A stretch of DNA of 6,941 nucleotides, from positions 1-6,941 of the forward strand of contig JAIOSY010000153.1 of the NCBI GenBank assembly GCA_021107375.1, read 5' to 3'. The position numbers and the translations under genes are program-made. The notes beneath the pieces are model-generated. The model saw only the letters and a program-made list of their open reading frames with translations. It was not told the origin of the DNA and did not search any database. Of the stretch, positions 1-5,748 are shown one piece after another (the first letter of the stretch is position 1; each line of letters starts with the position of its first letter). Source of the stretch: Sulfurimonas sp. Its GTDB lineage: Bacteria > Campylobacterota > Campylobacteria > Campylobacterales > Sulfurimonadaceae.

Positions 1-28
1 ATTTTTGATGCAACTTGAGTTAGAGTAA
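1..28 (+). CDS. Possible 3' end of an upstream gene (partial, unidentified)
   Basis: One frame is open from the left edge and ends in TAA at 26-28, one base before the hypF start codon. The eight full codons read FLMQLELE. If real, this is the tail of a gene translationally coupled to hypF, as expected for a hydrogenase or hyp operon. Another frame stops at 16-18 and the third at 5-7, so the open frame could be chance. The piece is too short to identify. Confidence 0.35.
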
Positions 29-29
29 A

Positions 30-2243
30 ATGACTTATAGCATTGAGATAAGAGGTGTAGTTCAGGGGGTTGGATTTCGACCTTTTATTTATAATCTGGC
101 TGTATCTTTAAACCTCGTTGGTTATGTCTCAAATGATGGTTTTGGCGTATTTATAGTTGTAAATAGTTCAAAAGAAAAACTTGATAAACTTATAAAGAAA
201 ATAAAAGATAATAAACCACCATTAAGTAAAATAGAATCAATCAAAAGCACACAAATACAAGAACAAAGATTTAGCGAGTTTAAGATTAAAAAGAGTGAAA
301 CTCACACTAAACTCTCTTTAGAGATTCCATCAGATGTTGGGATGTGTAAAGAGTGTCAAGATGAATTAGAAGATAAAAATAACCGACGATTCGGATATCC
401 ATTTATAACTTGTGTAAATTGTGGACCTAGATTTAGTATCATAAAAAACTTACCTTATGATAGAAAATATACATCTATGGCTAATTTTATAATGTGTAAT
501 AAGTGTCAAAAGGAATATGAAAATCCAAGTGATAGAAGATACCATGCTCAACCGATAGGGTGTTTTGAGTGTGGACCTAAACTCTCACTTTTTGACTCAA
601 ATTCTAACATCTTGGCATGTGGGAATGAAGTTGATAAAGTGGCAGAACTCTTGGCATGTGGGAATATTTTAGCAATAAAAGGGATAGGTGGTTATCATCT
701 AGTTTGTGATGCTACAAATGATAAAGCAGTGAAGCTTTTACGAGATAGAAAACAGAGAGTATCTAAGCCCTTTGCTGTGATGGTTAAGGATATAGATGAT
801 GCAAAAAATATCGCTACTATAGGGATAGTAGAGGAGGAGTTGTTAAACTCAAATAAACGACCTATTGTTTTATTGAAAAAAAATGATAACTCTCTTAGTG
901 ATTTTATTGCTCCAAATATTAATCAAGTTGGAGTTTTTTTAGCTTACACTCCACTCCATCATCTAATCTTAGAAAAATTTAAAAATCCAATAGTGGCAAC
1001 GAGTGCAAATATCTCTGGTGAGCCTTTATGTACTACAAAAGAAGAGATTATGAAACTCTCTCATATTTGGGATTACTGTTTGGACAACGATAGAGATATT
1101 ATAAATAGTTGTGATGATTCAGTTGTGTTTGTTGAGAATGATAAGACTTTTATGCTCAGAAATGCACGAGGGTATGCTCCAACTTATTTTAAATTAGATA
1201 AAAAAACTGATAAAAAAATTCTCTGTTTAGGTGCAAATCAAAAAAGTACAGTAGCAATAGTGATAGAGGATAAAGTGATTCTTTCTCCATATATTGGGGA
1301 TTTAGTTACTCTATCTAGTGTAGAACATTTTAAATCTCATATAGAGACATTAAAGAGAATTTACAATTTTGAGCCAGATATAGTTGTTTGTGATAAGCAT
1401 CCAAATTATGAATCGACAAAGTATGCAAAAGAGTTAAAAGTACAAAATAAAAATATAGAACTAATCCAAGTTCAACACCACTATGCTCATATTTTGGCAA
1501 CTATGGGGATAAATAATATCAAATCAAAAGTTTTAGGTGTAAGTTTTGATGGAACTGGATATGGAGATGATGGAAATTTATGGGGTGGGGAGTTTTTTAT
1601 TTGTGATACGAACTCTTATGAAAGAGTAGGGCATTTTAAAGAGTTTAGACTTTTAGGTGCTGAGAAGGCTATAAAAGAGCCTAGACGAGTTGCTCTTAGT
1701 TTTTTGTTTGAGATATATGGTGAAGAGGTTTTGAAGCTTAAAAACAATGTGACAGACTCCTTTAGTGAGCAGGAATTAAATACACTTTATATAGCATGGA
1801 AAAAAGAGTTAAACTCACCACTTAGTAGTTCTGCTGGAAGACTTTTTGATTGTGTATCTTCACTTTTAAATGTTATACAAGTTTGCTCTTACGAGGGTGA
1901 AAGTGGACTTTTACTAGAGTCTTTATATGATGTGAATGTCAAAAATTATTATGAATTTGATATAGAAAATGGAATAATTGATTTTAGTAAAATTGTGACA
2001 CAAATCTTAAATGAAAAAGAGAATAAAATAGCCGTTTCAAAATTTTTCAATACCTTAGTAGAAATTATTTATGGCATGTGGAAAATATACAACTTGCCAA
2101 TAGTTTTAAGTGGAGGTGTTTTTCAAAATAGAGTTTTACTTAGATTGATTATGAAAAGAATCCCATATGCCATCTTAGCAAAAGATTTTGTAAGCAATGA
2201 CAGTGCTATTGCTTACGGACAGGCAGTGTCTATCATTAATTAA
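30..2243 (+). CDS. hypF: Carbamoyltransferase HypF, [NiFe]-hydrogenase maturation
   Basis: HypF makes the CN ligands of the NiFe-hydrogenase active site. It hydrolyses carbamoyl phosphate, forms carbamoyl-adenylate and passes the carbamoyl group to the C-terminal cysteine of HypE, in the cytoplasm. All four family domains are visible in 737 residues, close to the usual ~750. The N-terminal acylphosphatase has VQGVGFRPF at 11-19. Two zinc fingers have Cys pairs at 106/109, 128/131, 156/159 and 178/181, with exact Cx2Cx18Cx2C spacing in each. The YrdC-like domain has KGIGGYH at 217-223 and SANISG at 325-330. The C-terminal Kae1/kinase-like domain has the metal-binding HHYAH at 483-487, DGTGYGDDG at 507-515 and LSGGVFQN at 693-700. 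No key residue is missing, so the protein should be active. The start fits the family N-terminus, although its ribosome site is weak (GAG at 23-25), consistent with coupling to an upstream gene. No other hyp gene is visible downstream. A 13-codon-offset direct repeat lies between the zinc fingers and the YrdC domain. Confidence 0.97.
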   Translation: MTYSIEIRGVVQGVGFRPFIYNLAVSLNLVGYVSNDGFGVFIVVNSSKEKLDKLIKKIKDNKPPLSKIESIKSTQIQEQRFSEFKIKKSETHTKLSLEIPSDVGMCKECQDELEDKNNRRFGYPFITCVNCGPRFSIIKNLPYDRKYTSMANFIMCNKCQKEYENPSDRRYHAQPIGCFECGPKLSLFDSNSNILACGNEVDKVAELLACGNILAIKGIGGYHLVCDATNDKAVKLLRDRKQRVSKPFAVMVKDIDDAKNIATIGIVEEELLNSNKRPIVLLKKNDNSLSDFIAPNINQVGVFLAYTPLHHLILEKFKNPIVATSANISGEPLCTTKEEIMKLSHIWDYCLDNDRDIINSCDDSVVFVENDKTFMLRNARGYAPTYFKLDKKTDKKILCLGANQKSTVAIVIEDKVILSPYIGDLVTLSSVEHFKSHIETLKRIYNFEPDIVVCDKHPNYESTKYAKELKVQNKNIELIQVQHHYAHILATMGINNIKSKVLGVSFDGTGYGDDGNLWGGEFFICDTNSYERVGHFKEFRLLGAEKAIKEPRRVALSFLFEIYGEEVLKLKNNVTDSFSEQELNTLYIAWKKELNSPLSSSAGRLFDCVSSLLNVIQVCSYEGESGLLLESLYDVNVKNYYEFDIENGIIDFSKIVTQILNEKENKIAVSKFFNTLVEIIYGMWKIYNLPIVLSGGVFQNRVLLRLIMKRIPYAILAKDFVSNDSAIAYGQAVSIIN
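611..665 (+). repeat. 16-bp direct repeat, 39-bp offset, inside hypF
   Basis: The 16-mer CTTGGCATGTGGGAAT occurs at 611-626 and exactly again at 650-665. The offset is 39 bases, so both copies encode LACGN in frame. The repeat sits in the linker between the second zinc finger and the YrdC domain. It looks like the trace of an in-frame 13-codon tandem duplication whose remaining bases have diverged. The second copy leads into the conserved AIKGIGGYH and is probably the ancestral one. Confidence 0.8.
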
Positions 2244-2291
2244 GTTTTTAATACAGTTTATTTTATACTCTTTATATCTCTTAGATTTATC

Positions 2292-2320
2292 TTAAAATAT
2301 ACATCCATAAACTTTATGAT
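2292..2320 (+). promoter_or_regulatory. Candidate sigma-70 promoter for pheA
   Basis: TTAAAA at 2292-2297 and TATGAT at 2315-2320 are separated by 17 bases. This would start transcription near 2327 and leave a leader of about 40 bases before the ATG at 2369. The -10 box matches five of six consensus positions and the -35 is weak, as is usual in Campylobacterota. The region is very AT-rich, so chance matches are likely. No strong terminator is visible between hypF and this point, so read-through from hypF is also possible. Confidence 0.3.
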
Positions 2321-2358
2321 ATTTTAGATATGCTTATAGTAGGAGTTTATAATAAAAC

Positions 2359-2364
2359 AAGGAG
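2359..2364 (+). promoter_or_regulatory. Ribosome binding site deciding the pheA start
   Basis: AAGGAG lies four bases before the ATG at 2369. The in-frame upstream ATG at 2330 has no comparable site, and it would add 13 residues ahead of the conserved prephenate dehydratase N-terminus. Confidence 0.8.
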
Positions 2365-2368
2365 AGAA

Positions 2369-3211
2369 ATGAAAAAAGTTGCTTATCAAGGTGTAAAGGG
2401 TGCTTATTCCCATTTAGCTTGTTATCATGTGTATCCTAAGTATGAGGCTGTTGCGTGTAAGTCGTTTGATGATACTATGTATTTAGTTGAAGAGGATAAA
2501 GCTGATATTGCAATGATTCCAATGGAAAACTCAACTGCAGGAAGAGTTGAAGAGATTTATAGGCTCATTCCTAAAATGAAGCTATACATAATTGCTGAGC
2601 ATTTTGAGGCTGTTAATCATTGTTTACTTGTTTTGCGTGGTTCAAGTATGAAAGATATAAAAAGTGTCTCATCTCATCCTCAAGCGTTAGCTCAGTGTAA
2701 GCAAAATATTGAGAAAAATGATTTAATAGCTAAAGCAAAATTTGATACAGCAGGTTCGGCAGAGGAGTTGTTTTTAATGAAAGATAAAACACATTCTGCA
2801 ATCGCTTCTAGTTTAGCAGCAAAGATTTATAATTTAGATATTTTAGATGAAGCATTTCAAGATTTAAAAAATAACACTACACGCTTTCTTATACTTTCAA
2901 AAAAGTATCATATTCCTAAGTTTAAAAAAAAGAAACGCTACATAACTTCTGTGATTTTTGAAGTAAGTAATATTCCAGCAGCACTCTATAAAGTACTAGG
3001 TGGTTTTGCAACTAATGGTGTAAATATTATTAAAATAGAGAGTTATGCTGATAATGGAACTCTTAGTATTTCTCAGTTTCATATAGATATAGATGGACAT
3101 CCTCAAGAGCAAAATGTAAAAAGAGCACTAGAAGAGTTGGCTTATTTTGCAAATAGTGTAAAGATATTAGGGACTTATATACCTCATCCATTGAGAGATA
3201 CTCTTTGTTAA
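2369..3211 (+). CDS. pheA: Prephenate dehydratase, monofunctional, with C-terminal ACT domain
   Basis: The enzyme converts prephenate to phenylpyruvate, the committed step of phenylalanine synthesis, in the cytoplasm. The frame is open from an ATG at 2330, but the ATG at 2369 has the AAGGAG site and places the family start KKVAYQGVKGAYSH at the N-terminus, giving 280 residues. The dehydratase domain spans roughly 1-180, with PMENS at 51-55 (usually PIENS), the SSHPQALAQC segment, and the catalytic NTTRF at 169-173 (TRF at 171-173). An ACT regulatory domain runs from about 193 to 268. There is no N-terminal chorismate mutase domain, unlike the ~380-residue bifunctional P-protein. The ACT phenylalanine-site motifs are altered: PAAL at 203-206 where GALV is typical, and ESYA at 224-227 where ESRP is typical. 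From memory, alphaproteobacterial-type dehydratases look similar (ESY, IEGHP, ALEEL). Another chorismate mutase must exist elsewhere in the genome. The gene ends four bases from a convergent tRNA. Confidence 0.95.
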   Translation: MKKVAYQGVKGAYSHLACYHVYPKYEAVACKSFDDTMYLVEEDKADIAMIPMENSTAGRVEEIYRLIPKMKLYIIAEHFEAVNHCLLVLRGSSMKDIKSVSSHPQALAQCKQNIEKNDLIAKAKFDTAGSAEELFLMKDKTHSAIASSLAAKIYNLDILDEAFQDLKNNTTRFLILSKKYHIPKFKKKKRYITSVIFEVSNIPAALYKVLGGFATNGVNIIKIESYADNGTLSISQFHIDIDGHPQEQNVKRALEELAYFANSVKILGTYIPHPLRDTLC

Positions 3212-3215
3212 ATAG

Positions 3216-3299
3216 TGGTACCAGAGAGGGGATTTGAACCCCTAAGCCGTGAGGCGGCGGATTTTGAATCCGCTATGTATACCGTTCCATCACTCTGGC
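3216..3299 (-). tRNA. tRNA-Leu(CAA)
   Basis: The reverse complement folds as a complete 84-nt class II tRNA with an encoded CCA end. The acceptor stem is GCCAGAG with CTCTGGT (a G-U closing pair, then six Watson-Crick pairs), and the discriminator is A. The D-arm is short. The anticodon stem is GCGGA/TCCGC with loop TTCAAAA, so the anticodon is CAA (plus-strand 3264-3266) and reads UUG. The 13-base variable region contains a GCC-TCAC-GGC hairpin, as expected for leucine tRNA. The T-arm is AGGGG-TTCAAAT-CCCCT. It is convergent with pheA, and its CCA end lies only four bases beyond the pheA stop codon. Confidence 0.97.
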
Positions 3300-3316
3300 A
3301 ATTAAATATAAGTAGA

Positions 3317-3345
3317 ATAATAGTGATAAATTACTTAAAAGTAAA
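3317..3345 (-). promoter_or_regulatory. Candidate sigma-70 promoter for tRNA-Leu
   Basis: Reading the minus strand, TTTACT (3345-3340) and TATTAT (3322-3317) are separated by 17 bases. They would start transcription about 10 bases before the tRNA 5' end at 3299, a plausible leader for RNase P processing. The -35 matches TTGACA at four of six positions. The surroundings are AT-rich, so the call rests on spacing and position. Confidence 0.45.
3331..3344. repeat. Short palindrome in the tRNA-flgL divergent region
   Basis: TTACTT-AA-AAGTAA is a perfect 6-bp inverted repeat with a two-base centre. It overlaps the candidate tRNA -35 box on the minus strand and the candidate sigma-28 -35 element (TAAA) on the plus strand. 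It could be an operator, but short palindromes are common in such AT-rich DNA. Confidence 0.35.
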
Positions 3346-3362
3346 TAATATTTAGTCGATAA
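3336..3362 (+). promoter_or_regulatory. Candidate sigma-28 (FliA) promoter upstream of flgL
   Basis: TAAA at 3336-3339 is followed, after exactly 15 bases, by GTCGATAA at 3355-3362. The classical FliA consensus is TAAA-N15-GCCGATAA, so 11 of 12 positions match with perfect spacing. It lies 9-35 bases upstream of the sigma-54 elements. Campylobacterota sigma-28 promoters often deviate from the enteric consensus, so function is inferred. Confidence 0.45.
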
Positions 3363-3369
3363 TGTCATA

Positions 3370-3385
3370 TGGAATTATTATTGCT
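3370..3385 (+). promoter_or_regulatory. Sigma-54 (RpoN) promoter of flgL
   Basis: TGG at 3370-3372 and TTGCT at 3381-3385 give the invariant GG-N10-GC spacing of a -24/-12 element (GG 3371-3372, GC 3383-3384). The -12 half is an exact TTGCT; the -24 half lacks the CAC after TGG. Transcription would begin near 3396 and leave a leader of about 37 bases before flgL. Hook and hook-junction genes in Campylobacterota are commonly RpoN/FlgR-dependent, which fits. Confidence 0.7.
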
Positions 3386-3421
3386 ATAGTTTTAGAATAA
3401 TAAATGTTTAAATCAGTAAGT

Positions 3422-3426
3422 GGAGG
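3422..3426 (+). promoter_or_regulatory. Ribosome binding site deciding the flgL start
   Basis: GGAGG lies six bases before the ATG at 3433 but only three before the in-frame GTG at 3430. The ATG gives the usual MRVTSSM-type FlgL N-terminus. Confidence 0.8.
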
Positions 3427-3432
3427 TGTGTG

Positions 3433-5643
3433 ATGCGAGTAACATCTAGTATGTATTATAAAAGTTTGTATGGATCAAACAATAATCAGTTAAGTACAAA
3501 ACTTTTTGATGTAAACAAACAAATAGCTTCGGGTCTAAAAATTCAGTATGCAAAAGATGATATAGCTACATTTACAGAAACAATGAGACTTGATAATGAG
3601 ATAACAACTTTAAACCAGATACAAAAAAGTACAGAGAGTGGATATAAGATTTCCAATCAGACGGATACTGTTTTAAATGAATTTAGTACAAGTATGGATA
3701 GAGTAAGAACACTACTTATACAAGCATCAAATGGTGCAAGTAGTGACACATCATTAGATGCAATAGCTTCAGAATTAAGAGGTATGGAAGATCATTTAAA
3801 AAATCTAGCAAATACATCTATAAATGGGCAGTATCTATTTTCTGGTTCAGCTGTAGATATAAGACCAATATCTGATGATGGAACATACAATGGAAATAAT
3901 ATTTCAATGAATTCATTTTTAGGTTCTAGAGTAGAACAACAATACAACATAAGTGGAGATGAATTATTTCTAGGAGAAGAGATTTTAGTTAAAAGAACAA
4001 TTACAAGTAATGTTGTCCAAACCCTTAATGAACCTGATTCCACTTCAACTTCTGTTCTTCCAAGTAGCACAATGAGTGAATTTATGGGTGATTCTCCAAG
4101 CGATAAGCATTACTTTTATTTGAGAGGTGTACAAAGTGATGGTACAGCTTTTAATAAACAGATTCCAATGACAGATACAAATACAGTTGATGATTTATTG
4201 ATAGAAATAGGTAAGGCATATGGCAATACAGGTAATTTAGATCTTGTAAATGTGTCATTAAACACAAATGGACAAATAGTTGTTGAAGATAAGATAAAAG
4301 GTTCTAGTAAATTAGATTTTCATTTAGTTGGTGCAACTGATTTTGGTGGAACTGGTGCCGCAGATATTGATGATTCCATGTATAATCATCTTCCAGCACC
4401 AGGTATAGATGAAAGAGGTAAAATTGATAATTTAAGTGGAGGAACAACTAACTATGATACTGCAACTGTTAGTGGTAGTGAAACTCTTTACATAAAAGAG
4501 TTTACAAAGTCTGGATTTACTTCTTCAGAAGGTGTTTTGGGTGCAGAGGGTTTAATTTATGATAGAACACAATTTTCAAAAGAGGGTTCAACTATCTCAT
4601 CAAATGTTCCTCAGATATTAAAGTCATCACATATTATAGATGTTAATGGCATAGATACTGAAACTATTTCATCATCAGAAAAAAATGCTTTTGCACAACC
4701 ATCGACTCTACTCTCTGAAGTTGCAGATATATCAAAAGGTACGCCAGATGATACAAGCGATGATACTTTAAGTGGAACAAATTTTATTTTATCAGGTGAA
4801 AATATTAATGGTGATGATTATTCAGTTAAAATTAGCTTGGATAGTGGAGGTTCTAAATTTATTTTAGATACTAATAATGATGGTGATTATGATGATGTCG
4901 GTGATGAGACTTATGACATTTTCAATATGGAAGACACAAGAGTAGCCACTGATGCAGATGAGATGACATATCAACAGTTAATGGATGTTATGAATATGGT
5001 TGTAACAGATAATCTTCCTATTAGTAACGATGCAGATGAATATGATAAAGCTATTTACAATTCGAATTTTAGTGGAACAACATCTTTATCTTATGATGGA
5101 AAAATCCAATTTAATGATTTAAGTGCAGGTTTAACAAAAGCTACAATTTCGTTATATGATTTAAATAGTGGAGATTTTTCAGATAATTATGATAGTGATG
5201 GAGATACTATAAATGATACTAATATAGCTTCTGCAATGTCATTTAATTCAAATAATGCTTTAACAATTAGAGATCCTAAAACAGATTTTTTTAAAACAAT
5301 AGATGAGATGATAAAATCTGTAGAAAATCATATTTTATATCCTGATGATGCTCTTGGTGATAAAAGGAGTGTAGGTATTGAAAATGCAATAACTATGATG
5401 GATGATTTGCAAGAACATGTAACTAGATCACATGCTCAAGTAGGTGCAAATTCAAATGCTTTAACTGCTTCTTTAGCGAGAACTTCAATCTTAGAAATTA
5501 GTACACAAACTCTTCGCTCATCAGTTATAGATACAGATATAGCAGAAGCATCATTAACATTAACACAACTAAATCTTAATTATGAAGCGATGCTATCTAC
5601 TGTTGGAAAGATTTCAAAACTTAGTTTGGTTAATTATTTATAA
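3433..5643 (+). CDS. flgL: Flagellar hook-filament junction protein FlgL (HAP3)
   Basis: FlgL forms the second junction ring, between FlgK and the flagellin filament. It is exported by the flagellar type III system and acts outside the cell. The conserved D0/D1 coiled-coil ends bracket the protein. Residues 1 to about 145 start MRVTSSMYYKSLYG and include IASGLKIQYAKDD and NGQYLFSGSAVDIRPI. The last ~100 residues include TDIAEASLTLTQLNLNYEAM and end KLSLVNYL. At 736 residues it is over twice the enteric length (about 317), as expected for the enlarged Campylobacterota form. There is no Cys or Trp, typical of axial proteins. The ~490-residue surface insert seems to contain a degenerate module twice (214-304 and 426-582), plus two Asp-rich calcium-loop-like motifs at 479-488 and 587-595. 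The codon before the ATG is GTG and was not chosen. Sigma-54 and sigma-28-like promoters lie upstream. It is monocistronic or weakly linked to ftsK, 105 bases on. Confidence 0.93.
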   Translation: MRVTSSMYYKSLYGSNNNQLSTKLFDVNKQIASGLKIQYAKDDIATFTETMRLDNEITTLNQIQKSTESGYKISNQTDTVLNEFSTSMDRVRTLLIQASNGASSDTSLDAIASELRGMEDHLKNLANTSINGQYLFSGSAVDIRPISDDGTYNGNNISMNSFLGSRVEQQYNISGDELFLGEEILVKRTITSNVVQTLNEPDSTSTSVLPSSTMSEFMGDSPSDKHYFYLRGVQSDGTAFNKQIPMTDTNTVDDLLIEIGKAYGNTGNLDLVNVSLNTNGQIVVEDKIKGSSKLDFHLVGATDFGGTGAADIDDSMYNHLPAPGIDERGKIDNLSGGTTNYDTATVSGSETLYIKEFTKSGFTSSEGVLGAEGLIYDRTQFSKEGSTISSNVPQILKSSHIIDVNGIDTETISSSEKNAFAQPSTLLSEVADISKGTPDDTSDDTLSGTNFILSGENINGDDYSVKISLDSGGSKFILDTNNDGDYDDVGDETYDIFNMEDTRVATDADEMTYQQLMDVMNMVVTDNLPISNDADEYDKAIYNSNFSGTTSLSYDGKIQFNDLSAGLTKATISLYDLNSGDFSDNYDSDGDTINDTNIASAMSFNSNNALTIRDPKTDFFKTIDEMIKSVENHILYPDDALGDKRSVGIENAITMMDDLQEHVTRSHAQVGANSNALTASLARTSILEISTQTLRSSVIDTDIAEASLTLTQLNLNYEAMLSTVGKISKLSLVNYL
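4072..5178 (+). repeat. Degenerate domain duplication in the FlgL insert
   Basis: Copy 1 is residues 214-304 (4072-4344) and copy 2 is residues 426-582 (4708-5178). By-eye matches run in the same order in both. MSEFMGD parallels LSEVADI; FYLRGVQSDG parallels FILSGENINGD; TVDDLLIEI parallels TYQQLMDVM. Finally, VSLNTNGQIVVEDKIKG parallels TSLSYDGKIQFNDLSAG, followed by TDF and GDF. Copy 2 is longer because the first calcium-loop-like segment lies between its second and third blocks. No DNA-level repeat is evident, so any duplication is old. Confidence 0.5.
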
Positions 5644-5668
5644 ACTTTTAATAAATATATTGCAAAAT

Positions 5669-5701
5669 GCCAAAAAATTCCTTTGATGGAACATTTTTGG
5701 C
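5669..5701 (+). terminator. Imperfect hairpin after flgL, possible weak terminator
   Basis: GCCAAAAA (5669-5676) pairs with TTTTTGGC (5694-5701). After a small internal loop, TTCC (5678-5681) pairs with GGAA (5688-5691) around a six-base loop. It begins 25 bases after the flgL stop. No T-run follows the outer stem; the T-run is inside it, so termination could only be partial or use the short inner stem. It may instead protect the flgL mRNA 3' end. Confidence 0.4.
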
Positions 5702-5736
5702 TATACTTCATTTAATTAACAATTATTTTATTTAAC

Positions 5737-5740
5737 AAGG
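5737..5740 (+). promoter_or_regulatory. Ribosome binding site supporting the TTG start of ftsK
   Basis: AAGG lies eight bases before the TTG at 5749. The in-frame stop at 5713-5715 excludes anything much further upstream. The first in-frame ATG (5830) lies after the first membrane helix. Confidence 0.65.
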
Positions 5741-5748
5741 CAATATAT

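Noticed and set aside
2244..2290. Terminator after hypF
   Set aside because: The region is T-rich but no stem of useful length was found next to a T-run.
2330..2332. Upstream ATG start for pheA
   Set aside because: There is no ribosome site before it, and it adds 13 residues outside the conserved domain; the ATG at 2369 has AAGGAG.
2348..2353. Perfect TATAAT before pheA
   Set aside because: Transcription from it would begin at or within the ribosome binding site (2359-2364), so it is probably a chance AT-rich match.
3430..3432. GTG start for flgL
   Set aside because: It is only three bases from GGAGG, and the ATG directly after has better spacing and gives the family N-terminus.
3792..4070. 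Minus-strand open frame of 92 codons
   Set aside because: It lies wholly inside flgL, whose product is clearly conserved at both ends. The frame has no recognisable domain and is a shadow.
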